Shown: positions 43,029 to 52,636 of the stretch, in pieces
How positions within the stretch are numbered: position 1 is the first letter of the stretch
Layout of the letters: the number at the start of each line of letters is the position of its first letter
NCBI GenBank assembly: GCA_050262155.1
Contig: CP189843.1
Location: 496,001-560,000, forward strand
Length of the DNA stretch: 64,000 nucleotides
Direction: 5' to 3'
From: Parvimonas sp000223315
Lineage (GTDB): Bacteria > Bacillota > Clostridia > Tissierellales > Peptoniphilaceae
Position numbers and translations under genes: made by a program
Notes under the pieces: model-generated
Database searches by the model: none
Told to the model about the DNA's origin: nothing
Seen by the model: the letters and a program-made list of their open reading frames with translations, nothing else

Positions 43029-45377
43029 ATGAGCAATATAAATTTTAATGTTGAAGAAAAATTAAATAGACCTGTAATCGCACTTAGAGGACTTTGGATT
43101 TATCCTTATTCTGTTGTTCATTTTGATGCAGGAAGAAAAAAGTCAATAGATGCAATAGAGTCTGCATTAAAAAAGGATTCAATTTTAGTTGCTTTTACTC
43201 AAAAAGATATTAGGACAGAAGATCCTAAATCTGAAGATTTGTATGAAATGGGAACTGTCGTTATCGTTAAACAAATTTTAAAGATGAATAATGGAATTAC
43301 AAGAGTTTTAGCTGAAGGAATTTGTAGATGTAGAGCAAAGAAGATTTATGATGATGGAAAATTTTTAACGGCAGATGTTGAAGAATTTTATTATGATGAG
43401 GTCGGAGAAGAAGTAGATTCTGAATTGGCAACTCTAAGAAATATGGTTGAAGTTGCATTTGAAGAATATACTGCAAAGAAAAGACATTTAGATGTTGATA
43501 CTGAAATAAGTGTTCAAAATTCTTCAAATATGGATAAATTTACAAATAATGTAGCAAGTTATATAATGCGATTATCTGATGATGAACATTATGAAAACTT
43601 TAAAATTTTTGATATGAGAGAAAGACTTGAAAAGCTTTATGAAATTTTACAAAATTCCATAGAGTTATCATTTTTGGAAGAAAGTTTATCCAGAAAAGTT
43701 TCATCAAGATTAAATAAAAATCAAAGAGAATACTATCTAAGAGAACAACTGAATGTAATAAAAGAAGAACTTGGAGAAGGAGAAGATATAAGCTCCGAAT
43801 TGGATGAGTATGCCAATACTATAATGAGTTTTGGATTTGATGAAAATATTGAAGAAATGCTATTTAAGGAAATTAGAAAACTTTCAGAAATACCTTCAGG
43901 TTCTCCGGAAGGAAATGTAATTAGAAGTTATCTCGATAAAATAGTCGCATTGCCTTGGAAAAAATCTAAAAAAGAAAAATTAGATGTAGCTTATACAAGA
44001 AAGATTTTAGATAAAGACCATTTCGGACTTAAGGATGTTAAAGATAGAATTATTGAATCTATTGCTTTAAGAAAAATTTCTAATAATCAAAAAGGCTCAA
44101 TAATTTGCTTAGTTGGACCTCCGGGAGTTGGTAAAACTTCTATTGCAAAATCTATCGCAAAATCTTTAAATAGAGAATTTGTTTCCATGCGTTTAGGTGG
44201 GCTTCATGATGAAAGTGAAATAAGAGGGCATAGAAGAACTTATGTAGGGGCAATGCCGGGTAAAATTTTAACTCTATTAGAACAATGTAAAGTTAACAAT
44301 CCTGTAATGCTACTTGATGAGATTGATAAGGTTTCAAATGACTTTAGAGGTGACCCTTCAAGTGCCTTGCTTGAAGTTTTAGATCCTGAACAAAACAATA
44401 AGTTTACAGATAATTATATAAATATTCCTTTTGATCTTTCAAAAGTTATGTTTATAACTACTGCGAATACAACTTCTACAATTCCATCTCCATTACTTGA
44501 TAGAATGGAAATTATTCCGGTTTCTAGTTATACTTATGATGAAAAAGAAAAAATTGCCATTAATCATTTGATTCCAAAGGCATTTAAAAACTTTTCAATG
44601 ACTAAGAAAATGCTTGATATAAAAGCTGATGCAGTAAGGGATATCATTCGATATTATACTAGAGAATCCGGTGTAAGAAATTTGGAAAGAATGATTGAGA
44701 AAATAATTAGAAAAGCAGCTGTGATTTTAGTTTCAAAAGAAAGTAAAAAAGTTACAGTTAATTCAAAAAATCTTGTTGATTTCTTAGGGAAGAAAAAATT
44801 CCATGATGATATTTTGGAAAAAGAAGATAAGGTTGGACTTGTAAACGGATTAGCTTGGACAGAAGTAGGAGGAGAACTTTTAACAATAGAAACTGATATT
44901 GTCAACGGAACAGGAAAAATTCAACTTACTGGACAACTTGGTGATGTTATGAAGGAATCTGCAATGACTGCAATTTCATTTGTTAGAAGTAAAGCTGATA
45001 AATTTAATATTAAAGAAGATTTTTATAAGGAAAAAGATATACACATTCACGTTCCTGAAGGAGCAGTACCAAAAGACGGTCCATCTGCTGGTATAACAAT
45101 GACAATAGCAATTGTCAGTGCTCTTACAAATAGGAAAGTCAATAGACAATTTGCAATGACTGGGGAAGTAACTTTAAGAGGAAGAGTTTTAGCAATAGGA
45201 GGACTTAAAGAAAAAATCCTTGCAGCAAATAGATATGGAATAAAAAATATAATTATTCCAAAAGAAAATGAAGTTGATATTGATGAAATTCCTGAAGAAA
45301 TTAGAGAAACATTAAAAATTTATACAGTTTCCGATGTTTGTGAAGTATTAGATTTAGTTTTAGAAAAAGAGGTGTAA
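43029..45377 (+). CDS. lon: ATP-dependent protease Lon
   Basis: It degrades damaged and regulatory proteins in the cytoplasm. The 782-residue LonA has the N-terminal substrate domain (about 10-205), a coiled coil with REYYLREQLNVIKEELGEG, an AAA+ module with GPPGVGKTS and LLDEIDKV, and a C-terminal protease domain. The catalytic dyad is Ser686 in KDGPSAGITM and Lys729 in GGLKEK, with the family spacing of 43. The start has GAGGAAAA 7 bases upstream. It is coupled to engB, whose start is one base after its stop. Confidence 0.97.
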   Translation: MSNINFNVEEKLNRPVIALRGLWIYPYSVVHFDAGRKKSIDAIESALKKDSILVAFTQKDIRTEDPKSEDLYEMGTVVIVKQILKMNNGITRVLAEGICRCRAKKIYDDGKFLTADVEEFYYDEVGEEVDSELATLRNMVEVAFEEYTAKKRHLDVDTEISVQNSSNMDKFTNNVASYIMRLSDDEHYENFKIFDMRERLEKLYEILQNSIELSFLEESLSRKVSSRLNKNQREYYLREQLNVIKEELGEGEDISSELDEYANTIMSFGFDENIEEMLFKEIRKLSEIPSGSPEGNVIRSYLDKIVALPWKKSKKEKLDVAYTRKILDKDHFGLKDVKDRIIESIALRKISNNQKGSIICLVGPPGVGKTSIAKSIAKSLNREFVSMRLGGLHDESEIRGHRRTYVGAMPGKILTLLEQCKVNNPVMLLDEIDKVSNDFRGDPSSALLEVLDPEQNNKFTDNYINIPFDLSKVMFITTANTTSTIPSPLLDRMEIIPVSSYTYDEKEKIAINHLIPKAFKNFSMTKKMLDIKADAVRDIIRYYTRESGVRNLERMIEKIIRKAAVILVSKESKKVTVNSKNLVDFLGKKKFHDDILEKEDKVGLVNGLAWTEVGGELLTIETDIVNGTGKIQLTGQLGDVMKESAMTAISFVRSKADKFNIKEDFYKEKDIHIHVPEGAVPKDGPSAGITMTIAIVSALTNRKVNRQFAMTGEVTLRGRVLAIGGLKEKILAANRYGIKNIIIPKENEVDIDEIPEEIRETLKIYTVSDVCEVLDLVLEKEV

Positions 45378-45378
45378 T

Positions 45379-45969
45379 GTGAAAATAATCTCAAGTGAAT
45401 TAGAACAAATAGCTGCGATTATTTCACAGTATCCTGATTCTAATTTAAAAGAAGTTGCCTTTGCCGGCAGGAGTAATGTTGGGAAATCAAGTTTTATAAA
45501 TGCTTTCATAAACAGGAAAAATTTAGCTAGAACCAGTTCCAAACCCGGGAAAACAAGAACTGTAAATTTCTATAAAATAAATGATTCATTTAGGTTAGTG
45601 GATTTACCCGGGTATGGATATGCACAAGTTTCTAAAAGCGAAAAGGAAAAATGGGGAGTAATTATTGAAACCTACCTTTCAAACAGAGAAAATTTGTGTG
45701 AAGTTATTCTTATTGTAGATATTAGACATGCTCCTAGTAAGGAAGATGTTATGATGTATAACTGGCTTTTAGAATATGGATTTAGTGGTTATGTTATAGC
45801 AACTAAAGCTGATAAAATTTCTAAAGGACAATGGAATAAACATTTAAAAGCTGTTAGAGAAACTTTAGGAATAAAGGATATGAATTTAGTTATTCCATTT
45901 AGTTCAGATTCAAAAGCGAATTTAGAGGCAGTTCATAATAAAATAGAAGAAATATTAAGCTGTGAGTAA
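45379..45969 (+). CDS. engB: Ribosome biogenesis GTPase EngB/YsxC
   Basis: It is an essential small GTPase used in large ribosomal subunit assembly. The GTG start follows GAGGTG at the end of lon. The 196-residue protein has G1 GRSNVGKSSFINA, G2 around SSKPGKTRTVNF, G3 DLPGYGYA, and G4 in TKADKIS. lon-engB adjacency is common in Firmicutes. The terminator overlaps its stop codon. Confidence 0.96.
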   Translation: MKIISSELEQIAAIISQYPDSNLKEVAFAGRSNVGKSSFINAFINRKNLARTSSKPGKTRTVNFYKINDSFRLVDLPGYGYAQVSKSEKEKWGVIIETYLSNRENLCEVILIVDIRHAPSKEDVMMYNWLLEYGFSGYVIATKADKISKGQWNKHLKAVRETLGIKDMNLVIPFSSDSKANLEAVHNKIEEILSCE

Positions 45970-45981
45970 TCACAGCTTTTT
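45957..45981. terminator. Terminator at the end of engB
   Basis: AAGCTGTGA-GTAA-TCACAGCTT, a 9-bp perfect stem plus T-run, includes the engB stop and touches the end of the convergent membrane-protein gene. Confidence 0.85.
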
Positions 45982-46414
45982 AGTTGTTTATATTTTCGTC
46001 AACAGGAATACATAATAATACAATAAAAATTAAAACTGAAATTAAAGCTATAACAAAAGGTGCTTTTTCAATTATAGGTATTGTTCCTACCATTCCTCTA
46101 TATTTAACCTTAATTCGAACAATATCAAATAGACATACCCCTAAAGTAATAAGATTTAATAAAATGCTTAAATATTTAAAATATTTACATGAGCTTTTTT
46201 TGATAAGTGAAAATACAGTTAAACAAAAAAGAATTACAAGTGGAATTAAACTGTATAATCCAATTTTTTCATATCCGTAGTATAATGTATCGGGAATATT
46301 TCCAGGGGGAATACTAGCCATATACAATCTTGACCATGGTAATAATATTGATGATAGTATTCCTGCTAATGATAGAATAATTATATATATTTGTAAGTTT
46401 TTTGATTTTTTCAT
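45980..46414 (-). CDS. Uncharacterised four-helix membrane protein
   Basis: The 144-residue protein has four hydrophobic helices at about 8-27, 52-72, 82-100 and 117-138, with an extracellular or loop segment SIPPGNIPDTLYYGYEKIG between the first two. I recognise no family. AGGAGG lies upstream on the minus strand; the first ATG after it (46419) is followed at once by a stop, so ATG 46414 is the start. It is monocistronic and convergent with engB. Confidence 0.65.
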   Translation of the reverse strand: MKKSKNLQIYIIILSLAGILSSILLPWSRLYMASIPPGNIPDTLYYGYEKIGLYSLIPLVILFCLTVFSLIKKSSCKYFKYLSILLNLITLGVCLFDIVRIKVKYRGMVGTIPIIEKAPFVIALISVLIFIVLLCIPVDENINN

Positions 46415-46511
46415 TTCATCCCTCCTTATATAACAAATTTATTTAGTTAAATTATAACATTGCAGTTTTATTAATTCAATAATTTCTGTTAATAAATTAG
46501 ATTAAATAATG

Positions 46512-46540
46512 TTGACTTTTTTATGTATTTTTCATAAAAT
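46512..46540 (+). promoter_or_regulatory. Promoter of the ABC-2 exporter operon
   Basis: TTGACT (46512-46517), 17 bases, TAAAAT (46535-46540). It leaves a leader of about 140 bases to the ATPase gene, which contains the small frame at 46545. Confidence 0.65.
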
Positions 46541-46544
46541 AAAA

Positions 46545-46655
46545 ATGGTATTAGAACAATATTTTTTAAAAGGAACTTTTTATATTGAAGAACTTATGAG
46601 TTTTGATTCATACTTTAAGAAGTTATATACAATTTCTGAAGTTGAGAATAATTAA
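46545..46655 (+). CDS. Possible 36-residue small protein in the exporter leader
   Basis: An ATG-started frame of 36 codons (MVLEQYFLKGTF...ISEVENN) begins 4 bases after the -10 box and has no ribosome site, so it would be leaderless. It could equally be a gene remnant or chance; in DNA this AT-rich a 36-codon open stretch is unusual but not rare. No family is recognised. Confidence 0.22.
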   Translation: MVLEQYFLKGTFYIEELMSFDSYFKKLYTISEVENN

Positions 46656-46685
46656 TTATTTAATTTGAAAGGAAATAATTTATTC

Positions 46686-47645
46686 ATGATAAAAATTGAA
46701 AATTTATTTTATAGTTATAATTCTTTTGAAAAAGATAGTGGTTTTTTAGGCTCTTTAAAGGATTTTTTCAAAAGAAGAGAAATAAAAAAATCAGCTATTG
46801 AAGATTTTAATTTAGAAGTTGAAACAGGAGAAATAATAGGAATTTTAGGACCAAATGGTTCAGGAAAAACTACATTGATAAAATTGCTTACCGGAATATT
46901 AAATCCGGAAAGTGGAAATATTGAGTGTGATGGATATATTCCTTTTAAGAAGGAAAGAGCTTATCTTAAATCAATAGGTGTGGTTATAGGACAAAAGAGT
47001 CAATTAATTTGGGATTTACCTGCTGTAGAAACTCTTGAGATGTTAAGATGTATTTACAAGATAGATAAAGTAAGTTATAGAAATAAATTGAATAATATGG
47101 TTAAATTATTAAATTTAGAGGATAAGCTAAGAATTCCTGTTAGAAAATTATCGCTTGGAGAGAGAATTAAGTTTGAGATAATCTGTGCTTTAATTCATAG
47201 TCCTAAGATTTTATTTTTAGATGAACCTACGATAGGCTTGGATATAACAAGTCAAAGGTCTATTCATGAGTTTTTACTTGATATAAATAAAAAAGACAAT
47301 GTGACTATATTTTTAACTTCTCACTATATGAAAGACATTGAAACATTGTGTGATAGGGTTATAATTTTGTTAAATGGGAAAAAGGTGGAAGATTCAAATA
47401 TAAATGAAATTATAAATAAATTCTCTGCTAAAGATGAATACATAATAGAATTTAAAGATTTTATACCTGATGAATTTAATTGTTTTAAACTTTTGGATAA
47501 GAAAAAATTACAGGTAAATTTTGATGAAGCAAATTTTATATTAAAAAATGTAGACTTTTTACTTATAAAAAATATATCCTGTGAAAATAAAAGTTTTGAA
47601 GATGTAGTTTTTGATATATTCAGCGAAGGCAAAAAGGAGGATTAA
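46686..47645 (+). CDS. ABC-2 type exporter ATPase
   Basis: This is the ATPase of an exporter whose two permeases are encoded next. ATG 46686 is preferred; the in-frame TTG at 46665 overlaps the start of the AAAGGA site. The 319-residue protein has Walker A GPNGSGKTT, the signature region LSLGERIKFEI, Walker B ILFLDEPTIGLD and a long C-terminal extension, the pattern of ATPases paired with DUF990-type permeases (viologen/daunorubicin-like exporters). Substrate is unknown. The permease gene follows after one base. Confidence 0.9.
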   Translation: MIKIENLFYSYNSFEKDSGFLGSLKDFFKRREIKKSAIEDFNLEVETGEIIGILGPNGSGKTTLIKLLTGILNPESGNIECDGYIPFKKERAYLKSIGVVIGQKSQLIWDLPAVETLEMLRCIYKIDKVSYRNKLNNMVKLLNLEDKLRIPVRKLSLGERIKFEIICALIHSPKILFLDEPTIGLDITSQRSIHEFLLDINKKDNVTIFLTSHYMKDIETLCDRVIILLNGKKVEDSNINEIINKFSAKDEYIIEFKDFIPDEFNCFKLLDKKKLQVNFDEANFILKNVDFLLIKNISCENKSFEDVVFDIFSEGKKED

Positions 47646-47646
47646 A

Positions 47647-48426
47647 ATGAGTAAATATTTACCAACTTTTTTTAATCAGCTGAATATACAATTAAGCTAT
47701 AAGTTTAACTTTATTTCCAATATATTTGTTAATTTACTAGGTATTGTAATTTCTATATTTACTTGGAATGGTATTTTTGAAAGCACTTCAGTTGAAACCA
47801 TTGGGGGTTTTACTAAAACTCAAATGATTTATTATATAATTATTTCAAATATTGGGATGATTTTATTTTCAAGTGAAAGTGTAGTTAATATGGGTCATCT
47901 TGTTAGGACCGGAAAACTTACTTCTATGTTGGTTAGACCATATTCTATATTAGTGAATTCTTTTTTTGGATTTTTAGGAAAAAAGTTTATATTTATTATT
48001 GGTTATGTATTTATGTTCATTTTAGCTTTTTTCGTTAATGCAAATATAGGATATTTTTTTCTAGTATTTTTGTTGTTTATAATAAATTTTTGTATGTTTT
48101 TTATGCTAGTTTCTCTTGTGGGAAATCTTGGATTTTATTTGATAAATATGTGGACATTAAGACCTTTAATAAATTCGATTTACTTACTGCTTGGAGGACT
48201 GCTTTTTCCTTTGAACTTGTTTGGAAATAAAATTTACAAAATAGTTGATAAAAATCCATTTGCAATAGTAGGATTTAATTTTACAAGAGCTATGCAAGGA
48301 AAATTAACAATTGAAGAATTAATTTTTTATATAATTCTTTCTTTTTCTTGGCTTATTCTGTTTTTTGTTCTTTATAAAATTACTTATTATTTTGGACTGA
48401 AGAGATATGAGGGAATGGGAGCGTAA
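47647..48426 (+). CDS. ABC-2 family permease 1 (DUF990-like)
   Basis: This 259-residue membrane protein has about six helices. Its N-terminus (YLPTFFNQLNIQLSYKFNF) and the motif GGFTKTQMIYYII match the ABC-2 permease family with DUF990. ATG 47647 follows AAAGGAGG, so the upstream in-frame start inside the ATPase gene is rejected. It probably dimerises with the next protein to make the export channel. Confidence 0.87.
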   Translation: MSKYLPTFFNQLNIQLSYKFNFISNIFVNLLGIVISIFTWNGIFESTSVETIGGFTKTQMIYYIIISNIGMILFSSESVVNMGHLVRTGKLTSMLVRPYSILVNSFFGFLGKKFIFIIGYVFMFILAFFVNANIGYFFLVFLLFIINFCMFFMLVSLVGNLGFYLINMWTLRPLINSIYLLLGGLLFPLNLFGNKIYKIVDKNPFAIVGFNFTRAMQGKLTIEELIFYIILSFSWLILFFVLYKITYYFGLKRYEGMGA

Positions 48427-48428
48427 AT

Positions 48429-49202
48429 ATGAATTTTAGATTGTATAAAAAATTTTTATCACATAGTTTTCAAGAGTTTTTAATTTACAGAACTACTGCA
48501 ATTGTAACAATAGTTTTCGGTTTGATATTTTTTCTAGCTGAGTTTATTGCGGGGATAATTTATTTTGAGTATACTGAAACAATATATGGTTGGGTAAAAA
48601 ATGACTATTTACTTTTGATATCAGTAGCTTCTGTAATAAGTTATGGTTATCAGTTTTTATTTACTGTTGCTCATGAAAATCTATATGAATTTATTTTATC
48701 TGGAGAATTGGATTATATTTTGATTAGACCTGTAAATTCTTTTTTGTTTTACTCATTTTATAGGGTGGATTTTCCGAGTTTGATTAATCTATTTATAGCT
48801 TTGTGTTTTCAAATCTTTATGTTGACAAAATATAGTTTAAACTTAGTTTTAATAATTGAATTTATTATTTCTATTTTTTTATCAATATACTTAGTATTTT
48901 TGTTAAATCAGATTGTAATAACTATTTCATTTTGGAAAGAACATTCAAGTGCCATAATGGGAATACCTGAATACCTAATTGATTTTTCAAGCAGACCTAA
49001 GTCTATTTATCCAAAATCAATACAGTTTGCATTAATTTATATAGTTCCTATTTTGCTGTCAATTAATCTACCTGTACTTATAGTTAAAGGGGAAGCTTCT
49101 GTTTTAAGTATATTATATATATTCTTATTCGATTTATTGGGAACTATTTTTGCGATATTTCTTTGGAAAAAAGGCTTGAAGAAATATGTATCAGCTAATT
49201 AG
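48429..49202 (+). CDS. ABC-2 family permease 2 (DUF990-like)
   Basis: The 257-residue protein has about six helices and resembles the first permease in layout, including the GELDYILIRPVNSFLF segment that aligns with GKLTSMLVRPYSILV of permease 1. It starts two bases after permease 1 and ends the operon. No clear terminator follows. Confidence 0.87.
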   Translation: MNFRLYKKFLSHSFQEFLIYRTTAIVTIVFGLIFFLAEFIAGIIYFEYTETIYGWVKNDYLLLISVASVISYGYQFLFTVAHENLYEFILSGELDYILIRPVNSFLFYSFYRVDFPSLINLFIALCFQIFMLTKYSLNLVLIIEFIISIFLSIYLVFLLNQIVITISFWKEHSSAIMGIPEYLIDFSSRPKSIYPKSIQFALIYIVPILLSINLPVLIVKGEASVLSILYIFLFDLLGTIFAIFLWKKGLKKYVSAN

Positions 49203-49363
49203 TTGCTATTAAAAAATAAATATTGAAATTAACTAAATCTTAATTAATAAAGTATATTTTATTTCATTAGGGTTTATCTATTATGTTGGATAGAATTATA
49301 TGGTGAAAAAATAATTTTTAAAAATAAAATTGATAAAAAATATCAATTATATCTAAAAATCTA

Positions 49364-49392
49364 TTGAAATATTTTTTTTGTTGTGCTATTAT
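49364..49392 (+). promoter_or_regulatory. Promoter of pepC
   Basis: TTGAAA (49364-49369), 17 bases, TATTAT (49387-49392) with TGc upstream; the upstream half matches the tig promoter. Confidence 0.75.
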
Positions 49393-49429
49393 GAGTATGT
49401 TGAAAATAAAAAAATGGAGGGAATAAATT

Positions 49430-50761
49430 ATGGTAACAAATGAAATGATGAAAAATTTTAAAGAACGTTTTGAAAGCGATTTATCAAGCAAAGTAATTTC
49501 AAATGCAATTGCAAAAAATGGTATTCAAGATAGTTCAATTAATAATGATGCTTTAAGATTTCATAATTTTAAGTTTTCAGACAGCGTAAAGAAAGCTGAA
49601 ATTACAAATCAAAAGAAATCAGGACGTTGTTGGATGTTTTCAGGACTTAATGTTTTGAGATTAAAAGTTATGGAAAGACTTAATTTAAAAACTTTTGAAT
49701 TTTCACAAGTTTATCTTTTCTTTATGGATAAAATGGAAAAATCAAATAATTTCCTAGAACTTATGATTGAACATATAGATGAGCCATTAGGATCAAGACT
49801 TATGGATAGTTTATTAGATTTAGGCGCTGATGATGGAAACTTTTTTGAATGTTTTGATGATTTGATTTCAAAACATGGTATTGTTCCTAAGTCAGTTATG
49901 CCGGAAACTTTCAGTTCATCTGATTCTGGTGCTTTTGTTGAACAAATCAATGTAAGATTGAAGAGAACTGCAATGAATATGAGAAAAGCACATTCAAATG
50001 GAGCTTCAGTTCAAGAATTAAAGAAATTAAAAGAAGAAACTCTTTATGAAGTTTATAATATTTGTACAAAAGTTTTAGGAAAATTACCAGAAACTTTTGA
50101 TTTTGAATATACAGATAAAGACGATAAATTCCAAAAGATTACAAATTTAACTCCAAAAAAATTCTATGAAGAATATGTTGGAAATTACTTTGAAAATAAA
50201 GTTGATTTAATTGAAGATCCAAGAGGTAAGTATCCATTTGGTAAAAGAATAGAATTAAAATATTTTAAATCTGTTAGAGAAGGAAATCCTGTTGCTTCTT
50301 TAAATGTTCCTCAAGAAGACATTAAAAAAGCAATAATCGCATCTATAAAAGCTGGAGAAGCTGTGTGGTTTGCTTGTGATGTTATGAAGAACTGTGATAG
50401 AAAATTAGGTATAATGGATAAAGATTTATTTAATTATGATGAAACTTTAACAGAACTTGGAGAATTTTCTAAAGCTGACAGAATTGACTATAGATATACA
50501 GATTTAACTCATGCTATGACATTTGTAGGAGTTGATTTGGATAAAAATGGAAATCCAATTAAGTGGCAAGTTGAAAACTCTTGGGGAGATGAAGTTGGAG
50601 AAAAGGGAATATTCTCAATGAGCGACTCTTGGTTTACAAATGAAAACATTTCAGCAATAGTAGATAAAAAATTCGTTGATGAAAAATGGTTAAAAGGTTT
50701 AGAAGAAGAATCTATAAAGATTGAACCTTGGGAACCATATGCAATGATGTTAAAAAGATAG
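49430..50761 (+). CDS. pepC: Aminopeptidase C (C1 family, bleomycin hydrolase type)
   Basis: It is a cytoplasmic cysteine aminopeptidase that forms hexameric barrels and trims peptides. At 443 residues the papain-like triad is present: Cys67 in SGRCWMFSGLN, His in LTHAMTFVGVD and Asn in WQVENSWGDEVGEKG. The start has GGAGGG about 9 bases upstream. Single-gene unit with its own promoter and terminator. With pepF it fits a peptide-using metabolism. Confidence 0.95.
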   Translation: MVTNEMMKNFKERFESDLSSKVISNAIAKNGIQDSSINNDALRFHNFKFSDSVKKAEITNQKKSGRCWMFSGLNVLRLKVMERLNLKTFEFSQVYLFFMDKMEKSNNFLELMIEHIDEPLGSRLMDSLLDLGADDGNFFECFDDLISKHGIVPKSVMPETFSSSDSGAFVEQINVRLKRTAMNMRKAHSNGASVQELKKLKEETLYEVYNICTKVLGKLPETFDFEYTDKDDKFQKITNLTPKKFYEEYVGNYFENKVDLIEDPRGKYPFGKRIELKYFKSVREGNPVASLNVPQEDIKKAIIASIKAGEAVWFACDVMKNCDRKLGIMDKDLFNYDETLTELGEFSKADRIDYRYTDLTHAMTFVGVDLDKNGNPIKWQVENSWGDEVGEKGIFSMSDSWFTNENISAIVDKKFVDEKWLKGLEEESIKIEPWEPYAMMLKR

Positions 50762-50766
50762 TTTTT

Positions 50767-50795
50767 AAGGAATTACTACGGTAATTCCTTTTTTT
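50767..50795 (+). terminator. Terminator of pepC
   Basis: AAGGAATTAC-TACG-GTAATTCCTT, a 10-bp perfect stem, then a T-run. Confidence 0.92.
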
Positions 50796-50838
50796 GGATT
50801 TTTAAATCTTTATAAGACTATTTTTTATTGTCAAATTA

Positions 50839-50847
50839 TGTTAAAAT
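50839..50847 (+). promoter_or_regulatory. Extended -10 promoter of the M3 peptidase gene
   Basis: TGtTAAAAT lies 33 bases before the ATG; no good -35 at the right spacing. Confidence 0.45.
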
Positions 50848-50880
50848 AGTTTTGAAATATTAATTAAATAGGAGGTATTT

Positions 50881-52593
50881 ATGACTAAAGATAATTTAGA
50901 TTTAAAGTTTGGAGACTATAAATATATTCGTCCAGATTTTGAAAAACTTAGAACTGATATTAGAACTTTGACTCAAAGACTTGTAAATGCTAAAACGGTT
51001 GAAGAAGCTATTGAAACTTACAATGAACTTGATGAATTAAATTCAAATGCTGACAGTATGGTTGCTTTGGCTCATGTAAAAAATTCAATAGATACTAAAG
51101 ATGAATTTTATGATAAAGAAATGCAATTTATTCAAGAAAATTCTCCGAAAATTGAAGAAGTTTTAGTTGAATATATTAGAGAATTTGTAAACAGTAAATT
51201 TAGAAAAGAGCTTGAAGAAAAGTTTGGAGTTTATTTATTCCAAAAATATGAAAATTATTTATTGACTTTTAATCCTTCAATTATGGATGATTTAGTTGAA
51301 GAAGCAAAGGTTGTTATGGAATATCAAAAACTTTTATCTTCTTGTTCAAAAGAATGGAATGGGGAACAATTAAATCTTACTCAGCTTGCTAAATACTCTC
51401 AAGATTCAGATGCAGATATCAGAAGAAAAGCTACAAATCTTATTTCAGAAGTTTATGAAGAACAAACTGAAAAATTAGATGAAATTTATGATAAGGTTGT
51501 TAAGATAAGAGATAGAATGGCTAAAAAGTTAGGATATAAAAACTTTATTGAGCTTGGTTATAAAAAAATGGGTAGAGTTGACTACAATGCAAAAGATGTT
51601 GAATCTTATAGAAAACAAATTGTAGAAACTATCGTTCCTATTTGTAATAAGTTAAGAGAAGAGCAAAGGAAGAGAATTGGTTTAGATAAACTTACTTTCT
51701 ATGATGAACCTATTTTCTTTAAATCAGGGAACCCTGCACCTCATGGAGAAAAAGACTGGATGCTTGAAAGAGCTGAAAAGATGTATAGTGAGTTATCTCC
51801 TGAAACAAAAGAATTTTTTAACTTTATGAAAACAAAAGATTTATTTGACTTGGATGCTAAGAGTACAAAAGCTGCAGGTGGATATTGTACTTATTTAAGA
51901 AATTGGAGAAGCCCTTTTATATTTGCCAATTTTAATGGAACAACTCATGATGTTGAGGTTTTAACTCATGAAGCGGGTCATGCTTTTCAAGTTTTCTCAT
52001 CAAGAGATTATATTCCTGAATATACTTGGCCAGGAATGGAATCAGCAGAAATTCATTCAATGAGTATGGAATTTTTCACTTGGCCTTGGATGGATTTATT
52101 CTTTGAAGAAGAAGCTGATAAATTTAGATATAAACATATTACTCACGCCTTGTTATTTTTACCTTATGGGGCATTAATTGATGAGTTCCAACATGTTGTA
52201 TATGAAAATCCTGAACTAACTCCAAAACAAAGACGTGAAAAATATAGAGAATTAGAAAAGAAATATTTGCCATATAGAGATTATGATGGAATAAAGGTTC
52301 TTGAAGATGGTGGATTCTGGTTTAGACAAAGACATGTTTATCAAATGCCTTTCTATTATATAGATTATACTTTGGCTCAAGTATGTGCTTTCCAATTCTG
52401 GAATAAAGATAGAAAAGATCATAAAACTGCTTTTGCAGATTATTTAAGATTATGTAAAACAGGGGGAACAAAACCTTTCTTACAACTTCTTGAAGTAGCA
52501 AAATTAGAAAATCCATTTATAAATGGAACTATTAAAAAAGCTGTTGAACCGATAGAAGAATACTTAAATTCTGTTGACGCAAGTAAATTTTAA
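50881..52593 (+). CDS. pepF: M3-family oligoendopeptidase
   Basis: It is a zinc metallopeptidase of the PepF/M3B group that cuts short peptides in the cytoplasm. The 570-residue protein has the zinc motif HEAGH at 363-367, with the third ligand Glu in MESAEIHSMSMEF about 25 residues later. The C-terminal region with RQRHVYQMPFYYIDYTLAQ is conserved in the family. AGGAGG precedes the ATG. It is convergent with purB across a shared terminator. Confidence 0.93.
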   Translation: MTKDNLDLKFGDYKYIRPDFEKLRTDIRTLTQRLVNAKTVEEAIETYNELDELNSNADSMVALAHVKNSIDTKDEFYDKEMQFIQENSPKIEEVLVEYIREFVNSKFRKELEEKFGVYLFQKYENYLLTFNPSIMDDLVEEAKVVMEYQKLLSSCSKEWNGEQLNLTQLAKYSQDSDADIRRKATNLISEVYEEQTEKLDEIYDKVVKIRDRMAKKLGYKNFIELGYKKMGRVDYNAKDVESYRKQIVETIVPICNKLREEQRKRIGLDKLTFYDEPIFFKSGNPAPHGEKDWMLERAEKMYSELSPETKEFFNFMKTKDLFDLDAKSTKAAGGYCTYLRNWRSPFIFANFNGTTHDVEVLTHEAGHAFQVFSSRDYIPEYTWPGMESAEIHSMSMEFFTWPWMDLFFEEEADKFRYKHITHALLFLPYGALIDEFQHVVYENPELTPKQRREKYRELEKKYLPYRDYDGIKVLEDGGFWFRQRHVYQMPFYYIDYTLAQVCAFQFWNKDRKDHKTAFADYLRLCKTGGTKPFLQLLEVAKLENPFINGTIKKAVEPIEEYLNSVDASKF

Positions 52594-52607
52594 GTAAAAT
52601 GTTAACT

Positions 52608-52636
52608 AAAAAACGCTCCGTTTGGAGCGTTTTTTA
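52608..52636. terminator. Bidirectional terminator between pepF and purB
   Basis: AAAAAACGCTCC-GTTT-GGAGCGTTTTTT: perfect stem with A- and T-runs on both sides. Confidence 0.93.
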
